A DNA stretch of 64,000 bases from Dasyornis broadbenti (Eukaryota > Chordata > Aves > Passeriformes > Dasyornithidae): NCBI GenBank assembly GCA_013397935.1, contig VZRN01001315.1, forward strand, positions 124,001 through 188,000, in the 5' to 3' direction. This document shows, in pieces, positions 22,901 through 37,900 of this stretch. How positions within the stretch are numbered: the first letter of the stretch is position 1; each line of letters starts with the position of its first letter. Both the position numbers and the translations under genes were made by a program. The notes beneath the pieces were generated by a model. It was not told the origin of the DNA. It saw only the letters and a program-made list of their open reading frames with translations, and did no database searches.

Positions 22901-25900
22901 AGAAGATTATGAATTGCAGGAAGGCAAAATTTTTAAAAAGTACATTGGGAATGTGTTTATCTCTGCAGTGTAATGGAGAATATTTCCTGTCAGAAAAGTA
23001 TGAGAACTTGTGAGATATTAACAGCATCTAAAGGAAAAAAAAAGGCATCTTCCGCCTTTAAAAGGTTCAGATTATTATCATTGTTTGTCTTACCAGTTAT
23101 GTGAAGCAGCTATGATACATCCCTGAAGTGCAAACGGTGCAAACTGGCAATGGAGGACTACAGTTGCTCTGAAGCTTTTGGAGCAATGTTCTGGAGCCAT
23201 TTGCACTGTTTCCTTCTGATCTTTTTTGTTTTAAAGACATAGAAACTGGGGCTCTCTGGTCTGGTTTAGTCATAATAAACCTCAGGGGATTTTTGCTTGC
23301 CAATTTATCTTACTCTGCCTTTCTTATCTTTATGAAAAGCTGGTATATGGATGGCTTTCCTGTGATAAGCAGTAGTTGAGTCATGCTCTATTTACAAGCC
23401 CTCTTTTACCTTTGCATGCACACTCTTTTGTATTACAGCACTTCTGTTTGTGTGGCCTCCATCATCTGGGAACTCCCAGGAATCCTTATAGGGCTATTTG
23501 CTGTTAGGCATGTTTTTAACAAATCCAAATTACTGGTTGAACTAGATGATCTTTCAAGTTGTCTTCCAACCCAAACTATTCTATGATTCTAAATGCTGCT
23601 TGCTTGAAAGAGCTTTTCTTAAAACTTCCTTTCAGACTAAAGCAAAACCCAGCATAGGTGCAAATACCAGTCATCCCCACTGCCTCGTCCAGATACCAAC
23701 AGGACCTGGAACTCCAGTCGTGTGCAAGGGCAAGCTTCTTACCACAGTGTTTGTTCTTTTGTGTTTTTTTTAAATTAAACTAATTTAGCTGGCAAAAAAG
23801 GGATGTTTTATCTAGGCCCTGGCCCCTGGTGATTCCAAAGGCTGAGAGTCACCTTCTGTTTTCAAGCTGCAGAGTGCAAAGCAGAGTCAGAACTTGCAAG
23901 GGTAAGAAAATCAAGTTTTTTATAAAGGCCTGTCAGAGAAAGTCTGCAGGAGATCAAGAAGAGGGATCAGAAATCTACAACATAACCTGCCCAGTTAAAA
24001 AAATAAAAGTTTAAGAAAAAGTTGAGTGGCTTCTTATCCTCAGGTAAATGAAGGATATTGCCAAGAAAGTGTAGTCTGTCCTTCACAGGCAAGGTGTAAG
24101 GAACAAGAGCAGCTTCAGCTGCTGTGGGAAAGGTCTGAGAATACTGTGCTTCTGGTCAGGCTAGGGAAGCATTTACATGGGTGCATGGAGAGGTTGTCAA
24201 GTCCCCACCACAAGCAGTTATTAGGAACATATTAGATAAACATGGGCTGGGGGACATGCAGATAAAGGCACATCTTCAGTGGCCACAGAGAGGATCAAGT
24301 AAACACTTGGTCCATCTCTGTTCCGTAATGTGATTGCTAGTGATGGAGCCCTCCTGGGCACTGAGGGGATGCACTTCAGAGGCTTCCCCTCAGAGCTGGG
24401 GTCCAGTCAAGTCCAGCAGTAAGGATTTATGGCATTGCCTTCCTCTAAAGAAATTATTTTTCCCAGGAAAAGCATTGGAGGTCATATTTCTGTTTTCTTG
24501 AGAATGTCTAAACATACACGTTTTTGTAATCTTAAAAGTCAAACCTTCTAGTGGTTTATTTTCTTTCCTTAGTTCACAGAATTCTGATGCAGATGAAGAA
24601 TATTTGGAGATTATATAGTAGTTTTATAGTACAAAGCCCACAGTACGAAATAAAACTAGAATAATGCACATAAGTAGAAAAATGTCACCATGTTGCCCCA
24701 GAGCAGTACATAGTTTTAACATTTGGAAAGCTATTCAGAGACATTACTATCTGTTGCATGAACTCTATCAGATACCTGGGAGCTTCAGTTGGTACTTTAA
24801 TATTATGGAGATCTGTTTCTGCTTATCAAAGAAAAACCCTGGGTCAGCCACAGATTACGGCACTGTGTTTTTGTGAGTCACGTAAACATGTTACAAGCAG
24901 CTGCTTGACTACAATTGAGGGTGAGTGACATGAGTCTCACCTGCCCACAAAAGGGTTCAGGGCATACCCCTACTACAGGTTTATTTGTTATAACAAAACT
25001 TGAAGACTACTTCAAATGAAAATGCTTGTTTACACATTTTAGCTTAAGGTTGCAGAACACCTTTTCTTCAAGATTTGCTAAATATTGTGCTCTTTTTTCT
25101 TTTGCTGGAATCGAGCTTACTTTTGAATTTAATATGCAGCTTAAAGTGGATTAGCACTTACTTGACATTATTTTGTCACGTCTGTTTAATCAGAATGACC
25201 TTATTGTGCTATTTTTAGTGCTCTTTGTGGGACAGAAGAGAGGTTTAAACAAGTTATTATTAGTCAGCATCAAGACTGACCGAGACGCTCGGTATGTGTC
25301 ACGTCCCTCAGTAAATTTTTTTCTCTTAGCACTTATGTGAAAATGGGAAGTATTGTTATCCCCATGGTACAGTTGAGTCAGTAGCACAGAGGAACTTAAA
25401 ACAATAGCATGAACTCTGCATTCTTTATCATATTTCTTTCAGTATTAAAAGATACCTGGATACAGTCAGATGAATCAATAAATATATTTTAATGTTAACA
25501 TTATTGCATGCCTCTTATACAAGGATTCTACTGTGTACTACAATACCTGTGTGCACATTTAATTGAATATGCTAATGACAAGATAGGAAAACATTTTTAA
25601 ATATGTGAGAAATTAATAAGATTAGTGACTTCTGCCCATCTCAACACTATTGAAAAATAAATTGCTTATACATTTTGGAAATTTCAGCTGTGTTAAGTAA
25701 GTAGTTGATTATCTGATTCTAATTCAGATCCATATTAAATTTTTTGCAGGATTTTTGTAAGTGTGTAAATAAATTAATTTTGAATATAAGTAACCAAATT
25801 GATAGTGAAAGTCAAGGTGCTTTTAATTTTTGGTGCTTTTTGCATAAATTCACTGCTTTCTTCTAATTTTTTTTTTTTAATAATACATAAGATATTGTGT

Positions 25901-28900
25901 TCATGCACAGTTGTTGCTACTTTTTTTGCTAACATGGACAGTTTTAGACTAATTTATTCTAGGTATCAGGGACTAAAGCAAATCTTCTGGTGATGATGGG
26001 ACTTTTTGTAGTCGGAAATCTATTTTCGGCACATTTCACATTATTTCGGGGGTTTTTGAGATTCATTCGTAGTCATCCCTTCTCAAATCAGAGTTCATGT
26101 GAAATGAGTCTCTGGGTAGATTGGCTGATGTTCATCATAGCTTTTAATGCATTCATATCCTTTACAGCCCCAGCTGCAGTAGCTCTCTTCCTAGGTAATA
26201 CATAACTGAAGTAATTTTTAATACTCCTAGACTGGGCAATTCCTTCTTTCTTGCTCTTTTTTGTTTTATAGCAGTTGATGTATCTGTTGCAGAGTGCCCA
26301 CAAAGTTAAGCTATCAAGCACAAGGATATTTAAAGTCTATTCAATTAAAAGGCCAAAATTGAATTTTTATCTTCCTTTTACAGAATACCTTGCCTGGCCT
26401 TAACAAAAGCTACACTCAGGATTTTAACATTGTCTGTCTTTTGTTATTCTGAGTCCCTCGTGTGCCTCAGCATAAGCTGCCTTTGCTCTGATGCTGCTTC
26501 CTTCATATGTGACAGCTGTAACAGATAGGCCAAGACATTCCAGATATTCTTTCTTTTTATTTTTTTCCCTAGTTTAGGAAATAAGAGGAATTACTTAAAA
26601 AACATTTTTATTGTGTTTCACTTCCTCTATGGCTTTTAAGATCACTTGCATGTTGAGTATTTTGTGGTGGTCTTTGCAGGATTCAGACATACTCTTCTTT
26701 CTTGTGGCAGCAACACAAGAGCTGGCTATTGAGCATGGGTGTTTCTGTTGTTCACCTCTTTTAACTTGTGGGGGATTATTTTCCCTTTATGGCTGTGACT
26801 GAGTGTTGCAACTGCTAGAGTAACATCTCTAGTTATCTTTTCCTGTTTTGATGCGCTCTAAGGAAGTTCTGCGCTGAAAGCTTAATAAGTAAAAATAACA
26901 TTCTCTTAGTCAACAAAATATCTATTTTGTTTAAAATTCCACCTTACCTACTGGCAACAGTGAAAAATATAAAGCTTTCGTTATTCTTCTTGTCTTGTTA
27001 GACTTGTAGAGGCAAAAGTATGTAGTAGAATTATTATATACTAAACACTCTGCCCCAGCTCAATACGCCCTGTCCTGTAAGAGTGTTGTACTTGGTTCAA
27101 ATATGATCTCTTTTTACAAACATACCTGTTTCACAGATGGACACATGTTTGTAAAGCTTTGCTCACTTGCAATCCTGAGCACTTTCCTGCAGCTCTGGCC
27201 TGGAGAGTTTTCAGCTTTTTATGTGAAGGGTGTACTAAAAACTTTTCAGTATTGCCAGTGCAGGTATTAGTTATTATATTGCAGTCATTAAGTATCTCTT
27301 TTGAACTTACATGTGGAACGTGTGTCAGTTTTTGGGCTCCAGTCCTCACCTGTCATCGACAGAATAGAAGCTTTGGACGCAGTTTATTAGAAAATCCCTC
27401 CTGCTGAGTTATGAGGTACAAAACTTGCCTTCTAAACCGCTTGCAAGCTAAATTCCTTCTCAGAGAGGAGTCAAGGTGTGGTTGAATCCAATCTTAGCCA
27501 GAGGCTTGGTCAACAGTTTATGTTTAAAGGATTATGCAAGTGCAGTTGAACCTTTATGCAACTTTGTCCCAGAGGATTAAGGATGGCAAACCAAATATAC
27601 TTACATTATTAAAATAAATTATGTATTGATGATTATAATGATAATTATTAGACTAAAAGATCATTATTATTTAAATACGTGGTATAGTTATTATAACTTC
27701 TAGTATAGTGCACTTTTTACTCAAGCTGTATTGAAGAAACAGTATTAAAGCTAGCAAAATAATTCAGTAGAAATTGATGGTACTCACCCATACCAGTGAC
27801 TGTGTGCAAGTCTCTTTTACTCAGCTTCAAGCAGTAGCTTTGAAAGGGATTCTCACTCAAGGGAGGAAGCTACACACACACTTTATGAAGGAGTGTGTAA
27901 GAATTCTCTTCTATTAAAAAGAGGGCCTGGGCTTTTGTACTATAAAGTGATTGACAGTCAGATGTATCAGTTCAGCAGCTTTACATAAATTATCAGCACT
28001 GTCACTTGTTGGTTCCATCAGGAACTCTTATCAGGAGCTCTGTCTGCTGCATCCTCACCTCAAAGTGTCAGTTTCTCTCAGAAAAGGCTGTTCGTCACAG
28101 GATAGAATGTTTGGAATTGATGAGTCAGGCCAGTCTCAGCATTCTTCAGCACCAAAAGCAGGGTGACCCCTCCTTCTCTGTCACCACTGATAACTTTTGC
28201 AAATAGAGGCAAGTTTGAACTGCTTTACCACCACTTAGGCAAAGCATCTCGATGGCCCCATAAGCAAATACAGATACCATGACTTGACTACTTCAACTGA
28301 CATAAAAGCAAACATTCTTCATCAGTTACTTGCAGGGGGCTGGGAGTATACTACTGTTTAATTGCCATAGTTCACTTGTTCCGTGGTAGCTTATTAAACC
28401 CTCATATTTTGGTCATGTGTGCCTGAACCTGTCTAACAGTTTAAACAATTAATTGCAGAGAAGATGATAAATATTTCAAAGTGATGATGAGTTTGTAAGT
28501 GTTTTTAAGTTCAGGTAACAGCTTGACTGGACCATGAGCTGCAGTAGTTTAATCTGCAATATGTTTTAGGCTGATTTTGTTCAAATTGGTACAAAGTACT
28601 GTGGGTGTTCTCATATCAAGTTAATTAGGATAGCTTAGCTAAACTTCAGTTAATTAGGAGAAGTTTATGCTAAACTGAATATATTACTCTTATGGGGAAG
28701 TAAGAATCTATCAGAAAACATGGCAATTCCTGATCCAAGCTGATTTGTAAGAGATGACCTTTCCTGAATCATAAATACTTCATGTATTTAACTTTATTTT
28801 TGTGAAAACAAACTATCACAGTCCTTTTAAAAAAAGTCGTAATACCAGAATTTTGTGAAGTTAGTCAAACACAGTATGCCTTCAAATTTTAAGTTATATT

Positions 28901-31900
28901 CCCTTGGTCTCTCAGTGCCTTTGTGTGTACTAGTAATTAAGTTCTATTTCTGCAGTATTTATGTTACATTGTAGCCACAATCTGAACTCTCTCCTATCAG
29001 CTTTACTCTCAAGTTTGTCCTAGAGCGCCGGAAATGACCTTAGTAGGACTAACACTATCTACCCTCTGCTTTATGTTGTATGCCTTGTAGAGTCTGTATT
29101 GCTGTTAGATAAACTCCGTTCAAGCAGGGAGCGTTGGGTTTTATCTGTGCGCTTTTCTGTCAATGCAGAAAGAACATTCTTCAGTTCTTGGATGCAGAAA
29201 GGGATGTCTCAGTGGTCAAAAGCAACTTCAAGCCAGGAGATGTAATTCATTATGTACTGGACAGACGTCGCACTCTAAACATTTCTCAGGATTTGCACAG
29301 CCTTCTCCCTGAAGTTTCCCCAATGAAAAATCGCCGATTTAAAACCTGTGCAGTTGTTGGGAATTCTGGCATCCTTCTGAATAGTGGTTGCGGAAAAGAG
29401 ATTGATAGCCATGACTTTGTAATAAGGTAAGTTTTTATCTGTTGTTGAAGATGCAGGCTGCTATGTCTCTTGGAGAAAAGCTGGGAGAAATGTTTTGATC
29501 TGAGGCACATATTACAGGCATTATCTGAAATTATTCGGAAACAGTATCCATCACCACATAATTCCCCAGATTTAAATTCATGCCCATATTATTGACAAGA
29601 AGATTATTTTCACAGTAAAAATAAAACAAGGGAGACAGGTTAGCACTACCCACTTTTACTTTTTGCTTTTTGTTCTTTTTCCAGACAAAATAAATATTCT
29701 TACAGAGGCCTTGGTTGAATAAATGCAGAATGGTTTCTCTCTTAAAAATACTCTTACTTAGCTTTTGGTCAACAATGATGGCATTTTGTAAATTAGTACA
29801 TTACTTATATGTAACATGTAGTAAAATTTCAATGTGGTGTATTAATGTAGAACCAGGTTGCCACTGAAGTGGTTGGAAGTTACCCAAATGTTCTTTCATA
29901 TTGGTTTAAAAATCTATTCTTGCAGTTTGGAAAAAAAAATTGTTTCACTTTTTATTCATTCTTCAAACACACACAATAGAGTGCCTTTGGATTTCATGTA
30001 TCAAAGGGGAATAGCTGACCTCATTTGAGAGCTTGGCATTGTATAGAAAATGTTGAGCAAGAGATGGATACTTTTGCTTTTGAAGCAGAACTTTCAATTG
30101 ATTTGGTTCGAGAAGAGTGAAAGGGCAAAAAACAGGAGGGTAGTGACAGAAGACAGTATAGAAATAGTAGTCATTCCAAGTTATTTGCTTTTTCTTTCTT
30201 CATCTTCAAGAATGATGGTGGCAACAAATAGCAAAAGGACATGGAAAAGAAAAATTACAGTTTTGCAGTACATAAATGAAGAACATACATGAGCTTTGTA
30301 TTTCATTTGAAAGGTATGCTAGCAAGCTGCAACTGAAGCAATAACACACAACTCTCATTTTCCTTACTTGTCTTACTTGTACTACTAGTTATTCAAATTA
30401 GCATCCTAACTTCAGAGGAAATCCAAAAATAATTTAGCCTATGGCATACTTTTATACTCTCTGAGATTAAATGCGATTCTTTTAACAGGACTGCAGAAAA
30501 AGTTAGATACTAGACTTTTTTAGATGAGAACTTTCTTACAGAAGGCAAGGTACATACTTTTTATTTAAATCATGTGCTGAATTTCTTTGAAGTCATCCCC
30601 ATACTCTTCCACATGTCTTAACTAGCCATGAAACTAGGTGATGATATCTGATAGGAGGTTTTAATTAATTCAAGCTATATGGAGGAAGGATAATATTCTT
30701 AAAGACTCAGTGAAGCTTAATAGAAATAGTAGGAAGTTACTCTTGCTAGTCAGTTTGTTAGACTGGAGAAAGATGTGGGTGTTTTGTGAGTATAGTGAGG
30801 AACTGGGACAGGTTGCCCAAAGAAGCTGTGCATTTCCCATGCCTGGAAGTGTTCAAGACCAGGTTGGATGGGACTCTTAAGCAGCCTGGTGTAGTGGAAG
30901 GTGCCCCTGCCCATGGTAGGGGGATTTAGAACTAGATAATCTTTAATGCCCCCTTTCAACCTAAGCCATTTTATGATTCCATGAAGTATCTTTTATATGG
31001 TCTAAGTATAGGATGGTATAAGTATACTTATATGACAAGTAAAGTGGCCTGTATACCAACTAGTGAATCTGATAATGTTGTGATTAATAATCTGTAATGT
31101 CCTGGGAATAACATGCTTGGCCCCACTGCCTATAGCGAGTTTCAATACAGTGATTTTTTGTATTTTTTTTTTTTAACAAATGAAAGTTAAAATGTTTTAG
31201 AAATTTACATATGATCTCATAATTTAAACCATATGATGTTTAAGTCTTGATGCATGTATAGTTACATAGCATCTGTTTAAAGTAAGTAGCAAGGAATTTT
31301 TTTGTAACTCAAGTTAAAGAAAAAAGCCAACCATTCATCAGAGTTAGTTTCCTATATTCCTCATCTTCCATTTAGAAAAGGTTGTACATAACTTGATATG
31401 CAATCACATGGTGTAATGATGAAGTTCTGATGTGCTTCATAAGCTCTTACCTCTATTGCTATTAGGATTCTGGTATTAAAATGTACCATGACAATATGTT
31501 AATCTTTTTGCTTCTTCTGATCTCTACAGAAGTAAAATGTCATCACTTTGTGCCACCTGATGGTGTTCCGGAGTTACTAAATGCATTCAGGTGTATAGGC
31601 TGGTGAAGGACATTTTTGTAGAATCTTCAGGTGCCAAGTGCATTATGTCTATGTGCTCTGAGAAGTATGCCATACCATTCTGGATAAATATATTCACTTG
31701 ATTTTGATTGTATTCTATGGGGTGTTTTGTGATATCTGAAGGAAAATTGTGTCTCTGAGAGTTGTTTCTTAGAGGAGTTCCTAGATTAGAGTTAAGACCA
31801 ATAATGCCATTAATTTTATGATAAAACTGACAGTGAAGGTCTGTGAAAGTGAAAAGGACAGAACAGATATCCATACTTATAACATTAAGTATGATAAACT

Positions 31901-34900
31901 TCATAGCCTGTAAAGATAGCATGGAGGTATTAATAATACTGGATAAACACCCAAAAGTTTCACAAGGTTAGTGAAGGCGTGCCTATTTTCGCAGTAGAAA
32001 ATGTGGCCCATCTAATTAAAATGGGAAGCAAGGAGACACTTTGCTGTTAAAAAAATCCCAAACTGGGATGACTATAAACTATTTTCTGTTTTCCATATAC
32101 CTTTCCTTTTTACCTCTAATGCTTTTATACCTGTTATGAAACTATTGGTCTGTGTGCCCCTACTGCTCTTGTAGTGGTGAGCTAAAGTGTGCTGCATTTT
32201 GATACTGTACCCAGAGACAGTCTGAAGCATTCCAAAATATTTGATTAGATCAATAAGTACATCCCACATTGTCTGCACTTTCTCATGCTGAAATTCCCAA
32301 GCCTGGGCTGAGTTAACTATTGCATCTTACAGAACAGATGAAGTTGTTATTGTTAGTGGTATATTTTGAAATGCAGTGGTTACATAGGAGCTTCTGAAAA
32401 ATGCAGCTGTATTTTGAGCAAATGTAAAATAACAAAAATAAGCATTTCCAAGTAAGAACTTGGAATTACTTCTGGCACCCAGTATACACCAAACAGATTG
32501 ACTGAGTTCAGAATCCAAACAATATAAAAAATCAGAATAAATACTTTTACTTTTTATTTTTAAAAATGATTTAATTCAACATTCATGATGAGACCAATTC
32601 AAAAACAGAGGTCAAGGACAGTTTTGGAGTTATGTGGTTAAAACCAACCAATCAAAAAAACCCATATCTAGTAAATCTACTGTGTTTTTTCTTGTGGTGA
32701 CACCACTTCCAGAAGAGTCCCTTTCATTTCAGTTGGACTTTATGGAGAACAGGCTTGTTGAGTGAAGCTTTTGCAATATTTTTGGGCTGCTCTGACAAGG
32801 AAACAGCCATGAGAAGATAGTAGTTACTTCTTTCTTTGAACTGAAGTGCCTAGTTTATACGTTACAATTTTTCCCATTGGAGTTTTCTCCTGCTACCTCT
32901 GTCTGCATTTAGGAACCAAATGGATATTTTTGCTATAATTGATGATAAAATTTTACTGGGCAAATGCAGGTCTATTTTTCCAGCATATTTTGACTGTTTT
33001 TTTAACTTGACCAATATTTTGGTTAGTGAAGTTGACACAAAAAAACCCCTTGTAGTCCTTTCTTTGTTTTTCTTTTCTTTTGAGCGAAAAGAATATATCC
33101 TTTAATAGATGTCTTCGTTTGTCCTGTACATAGGGGAGGATAATCTATTTTGACTCTCCCCCTAGTGTATTGTTTTTTGTGGGCAATTGTGATATGCAGA
33201 AGCAAGCATCATAGGTGGTATGAGCAGAAAACAGCAGATACAGGCGGGAAGAAGAAAAGGACAGGGCTAACCATACCATGGAGGTGTGGTATCTTGTTTC
33301 ATGAGAGCAGTTTAAATTAATAAGAAGTAATTAGTAGTAGTTTCTTTAATGTGTGTTTTTCCTTCAGCCACTAGGACAAAAAACATCATAAATTTGTCAG
33401 AATAAAGATAGTTAGAATATTGATTTACATATATTCTGGAACTTTTTTTTTTGTAACTCATATCAGCTTTTATGTCCACATATTTTTTAGTACACCTTGC
33501 TTGGACCTTATGCCAAGTAGAGCTAAGTCCCTGGAGCCAGCAGATCTGTTGAAAGCAAAGTTGCCAATTTAACAGACATATTCTAAAGCATGAGTCTTTC
33601 CCTTAAAAATAACATCTGAATACATCATGATTAGCTTATTTTCCAGATCTCAAATGTGGCAGCTCTACTTTTTCTTTTTGTTTCTTCCTAAACTTGTGAC
33701 GCTACATTGAAACATTAGATGAAAGCAGAGGAAAGCCATCATCTTGCAATGTTCTTGCTCAGTGATTTGGGTGTTTGAGAAAAGGGAGTACTGGTGGAGC
33801 AGTTCAGTGTTTCCAGTCAGCCAGGCGTGGGTGGTGTCCACCTCAGGAGAGCCTTGGAGAAGGCTTGACTCATGCAGCCACATTTTAGGGTTGTTGGTTC
33901 TTTTTGAAAGAAGTTAATCCTTAAGTAGGTGTTATAGGAGGATATTTAAGGACAGCAGTCTAGAAGGCTCAGGAAGTATCAATAAGAAATTAACTTCTCT
34001 ACACCCATATACAAAAGATCATGGGTTCCAAAGATGCTGCTTAAATAAATAAGTGAACTATAAGCATCTAAATATAAAGCAGATAGGGTTAGCCTGAATC
34101 TTCCTATAATTATCCTGTGAAAAAAGGATACCGTTATTTTAAAGTCACTTACTCCTATTGTTGATAATGCAGAGCTTTTAATTTAGTAGTTTTCTGAACA
34201 GTTAGAAACTCAGGAAAGCTATACTTTTGGTTTTTTTTTTTTTTTCCCTATTGACTGTTTTAGGAGGTGAAAATGTTCAGATCATTCTTAATCTTTATAA
34301 CTGCCTTTTTAGCTGTTCTCCATTTTGGAAAGTTCAAACTACTGCTTTTTTCTATGTTCCATTCTAACAACTCCAAAGTGCTTCTCCAAAACAATAAAAA
34401 TCATCATTTTGTCTGAATTTATTGCAAGGATAATAAAATATTTTTAATCTTTTCTGTCCTCCTAATGTTGAAGATTTTTTTTTTAAGTTTGTGTGTCAGA
34501 ATTATAACACTTCTGTGGATCTTGATAATTACCCTATAGAATATGCCCTTTATCGGTAGTAATGTATGATGGTATTTTCACATAAAAAGGCAAAGATACA
34601 GGTGTTTAGGATGCTGCTAAATTCCATTTCTTAGTTTTTCTGGCATGAAAATAACATTTGCAGTATTTCACTGCTGTAATTTTGTAGGTTTTTTAGTCTT
34701 TTTTTTAATATATATGCTGCAAACTTTCAGTGATAGAAATTCCTTGCTTATTTTGTTGTCAAAGGAATAGTAGTGGGAAGAACAGCAGAAATGATTCATG
34801 TGTAATGTTGCAGCAGGACATAAAATAAAGATGTAAATAATATGTTTTTCAGCTGTTTCTAAAATGCCACTTAGACTTTTTCTGACACTTCACTATGCTG

Positions 34901-37900
34901 TGTCACTTGATGATAACTTGCATTTCAGTCTATGTTGTTAAGGGACATGCTTGGAAGAAAGAATTTATTGATTACCAATATAACTTCTAATCTGGGCAAC
35001 AGGAATTAAACAAGTTTATTAGCAGGTGATGTTAGAAAAACTATCTTCAGACTGAAATCATAAATTCAGTATTTTTATGAACTTGTGAAAGGGTGGATCA
35101 TGGCACATATTCAAAGCCAGTTGTGATTGTTGTATGTGAATAGAATCTACTGTGCTGTACCTGAGCCTCTAACTTTGCAGCTCTCATGAGACATCCTCTG
35201 CTGTGCCATGGATAAGGACTGGGATGAAGTGGGTATGCTAGGGCTCTCACTGTTATTCACATTCTTGTGATTAATGTGAAAACACTTCAGTTTTTTCAGT
35301 AGCCAAAGAAGTATGCAGAACATATGAGAATCCATGCATTTTACTAATAGTTACTTTTATTGGGGAAAATAGGAAGTTTGTGCATGGATTTTTTTTTGTA
35401 AATCTCCCTCTTTTCGGTTGTGTGTGAAAGTTACCGCAGCGCTGCTGCACCGCTTTATTTGGAGAACCGGGTGAGAAGAGTTACATACACACAGGCATTA
35501 GGGCAATGTGCTTCTTACATGTAGATTGAATAGAGCGTAGCCCAACTGTGAGACTGAGATTGTCTTCCATCTTGAACTTTTTTTCCTCTCCTACATGCTT
35601 GCGCCTTTAATTTTTCTTTCACGTCCATTTATTTATTAAAAAATTGCATGAATTGCTGAGTTCAAGATTACTATTTTGATTCTACGGGAATCTGGATATC
35701 AACCTGTATATAAAACCTTGCAGGCTACTCAGGAAGGAGTAGATGTTATTGACACTAATCTAGGTGTAATGCCTTGTGTTTCAGAAAGGTTTGATATGTT
35801 TACCAGCAACAATCTTATTTTCATTTTTTGTCTTCTCAGAATGTAAGTGGTTAATACTGTGTAACTGATATTTTGGGTTTGCTCTACAAAGAGAAGATAT
35901 TAATGAAATAAAGCCTTGGTTTAAGCCCTTCTTTGCAACGGCTTTAGAGTTTTTGAAAGTATTTGTTTCAACCTGTAAACCTCAAGTCCATCAAATTATT
36001 AGAGGATTAAGAAGTCTGCAGATTAAAGGCCATTTTTTGCATTATTCTACTGTAGGTAGAATATTCTTTTAGTTCTCAATGTCAGATAAAATGGAAATAG
36101 TAGCCATTTTAATCAAAGAAATTTTAATGGCTTTTATTTAAAATTAACTTGAAATATGGTTTATGAATACTATTTACTGGACATTTGTATTCATGTACAT
36201 GAGCTTTATATTTATTAGTGTCAAAGCAAGTTGAACTGAATCTCTGTGGAATAACTTACTTCTCATTTGCGTATATTTTTGTGACTTCGATTTCATTATT
36301 TTCATTAAACTCTGCTCTCTAAAAGACTTGGTATGTTATGGGTGTGTTTGGACCGTAAAGATGTCACAGGAAACCCAAGGTTGATCAGTTTGGTGTAAGT
36401 GTAGTATAGGAACATCTACTCCATTCTTCAGTTTTTTCTCGTGGTGTACAACTCCAGCTATTAGCAGTTATTTCCCCACACTTTTTCTTGAATTATCTCT
36501 TGTAACTCATACATGAAACAGATGGTTGTGGAAGAAGCCAGTTTTCAATCACAGACTTTTTGGTCTGTGTGTCTTAGTTGTTTTACTCGAGTCCAAATAC
36601 CACATGATATTTCAGATGTTATATAATTTTTCTGTTTTATCCCTGAGCCCTTTTTAGTGATAGCATTGCAGTATATTTTTCAGTTGAAAATCTTCTGTTA
36701 TCACACTGAAAACTCATCTATAGGAGCCCCTACATTTTTACTGGGAATATTTTATAGATATATTTGCCTTTTACTATCATGGCTGTACATAGTATTTGTG
36801 TAAGTTAGGTGCCCCGTAAGCTTACAGATTTCCTAAATTGTATAATTGGTACCTAATACTAAGTTTAGACTAACTTCCCTGTTGAAATGGCTGTGCAGAG
36901 GTTTTGTCTATGGTCTGGTCTAATGTCGTGAGAAGAACAGGGACTGCAGCATTAGTTTGAGGTACCATGGATATTATTGCCTATGATACTACCAATCGCG
37001 TGAATTATGAATGTTTCCCATGCACTTAGGCTTTTTCCTACCTCCCCCTGACTAAAATGTGTCAATCTTTGTCTCATTGGACCATTCTCTAAACACTTCT
37101 GCTATAGTGCTTAGAAGTAGTAAGGAAGCAAATAATAACTAATTATTTGCTAGCTTTGTGCAATAGAAAGAAGTAGTAGTTAGAATTTCTGATTAAACAC
37201 TCTCCTGTATAAAAAATAAGCCATAAGATTATTTGTTTCAGACAATATACTGAAACCAAATTTTTATGGGAAAAAATAACAAAGGAACCTATGCAAACCA
37301 TTCTTTTATAAAATTATTTTTGCTGTGGCAAAACTAATTTCATCTTTTTCCCTGGAAATCGTCAATAGCTTGCTCAGGAGAAGGAGATTTAGGAGATTTA
37401 CAAACCTTTTTATAATGTGATATATTCTCAATGAAAATTCTCAAGTTTTCAGCTATTTGCTTAATTAAGTCAATCTTCAGTGCTCAGTGTGACTCCCACA
37501 GACTATTCTCGTATTCTCAGTAGCCTCATAGCAAGTTTGTCTTGCTCACCTTTCACCTGTAGCCTGCTTTACTTGCATGTTAACATGAAGACAAACACTG
37601 AAGTTGTTTTTAGAATGAGTGGAAAGTGATGGTATATTGCAGGATGTTTGTGGTTTGTAGTCAATTTTTAAACATTCATATATTGCAAAGTACTCATAAT
37701 GTGGCTTGTGAGAAAGAGGAAATTCAGTAAACCCAATCTTCTCTTTATTCTTCCTAAAAAAAAGACAATAAAAGTTTGGTTTTATTTACAGTGAATAAAT
37801 CCCTAGGCATGTAAAGCTTTTGGTGCAGAAACACCCTCACTATCTCATCGCTGTTGTGAATATATATGGCATTCTGTGCCTTATGGTAAGTTAGCTAAAA

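Larger units (their letters stand above)
18547..29168 (+). other. ST8SIA4: ST8SIA4 intron 2 (10,622 bp)
   Basis: GT-AG, phase 2. Contains the CR1 copy at about 20535-21327 with its 74-bp duplication, a CR1 tail at about 23490-23592 and a MIR-like relic at 25318-25405. The remainder (for example 18830-20500, 21330-23480, 23600-25310 and 25410-29160) is AT-rich and holds no gene or repeat I can name. Confidence 0.85.
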
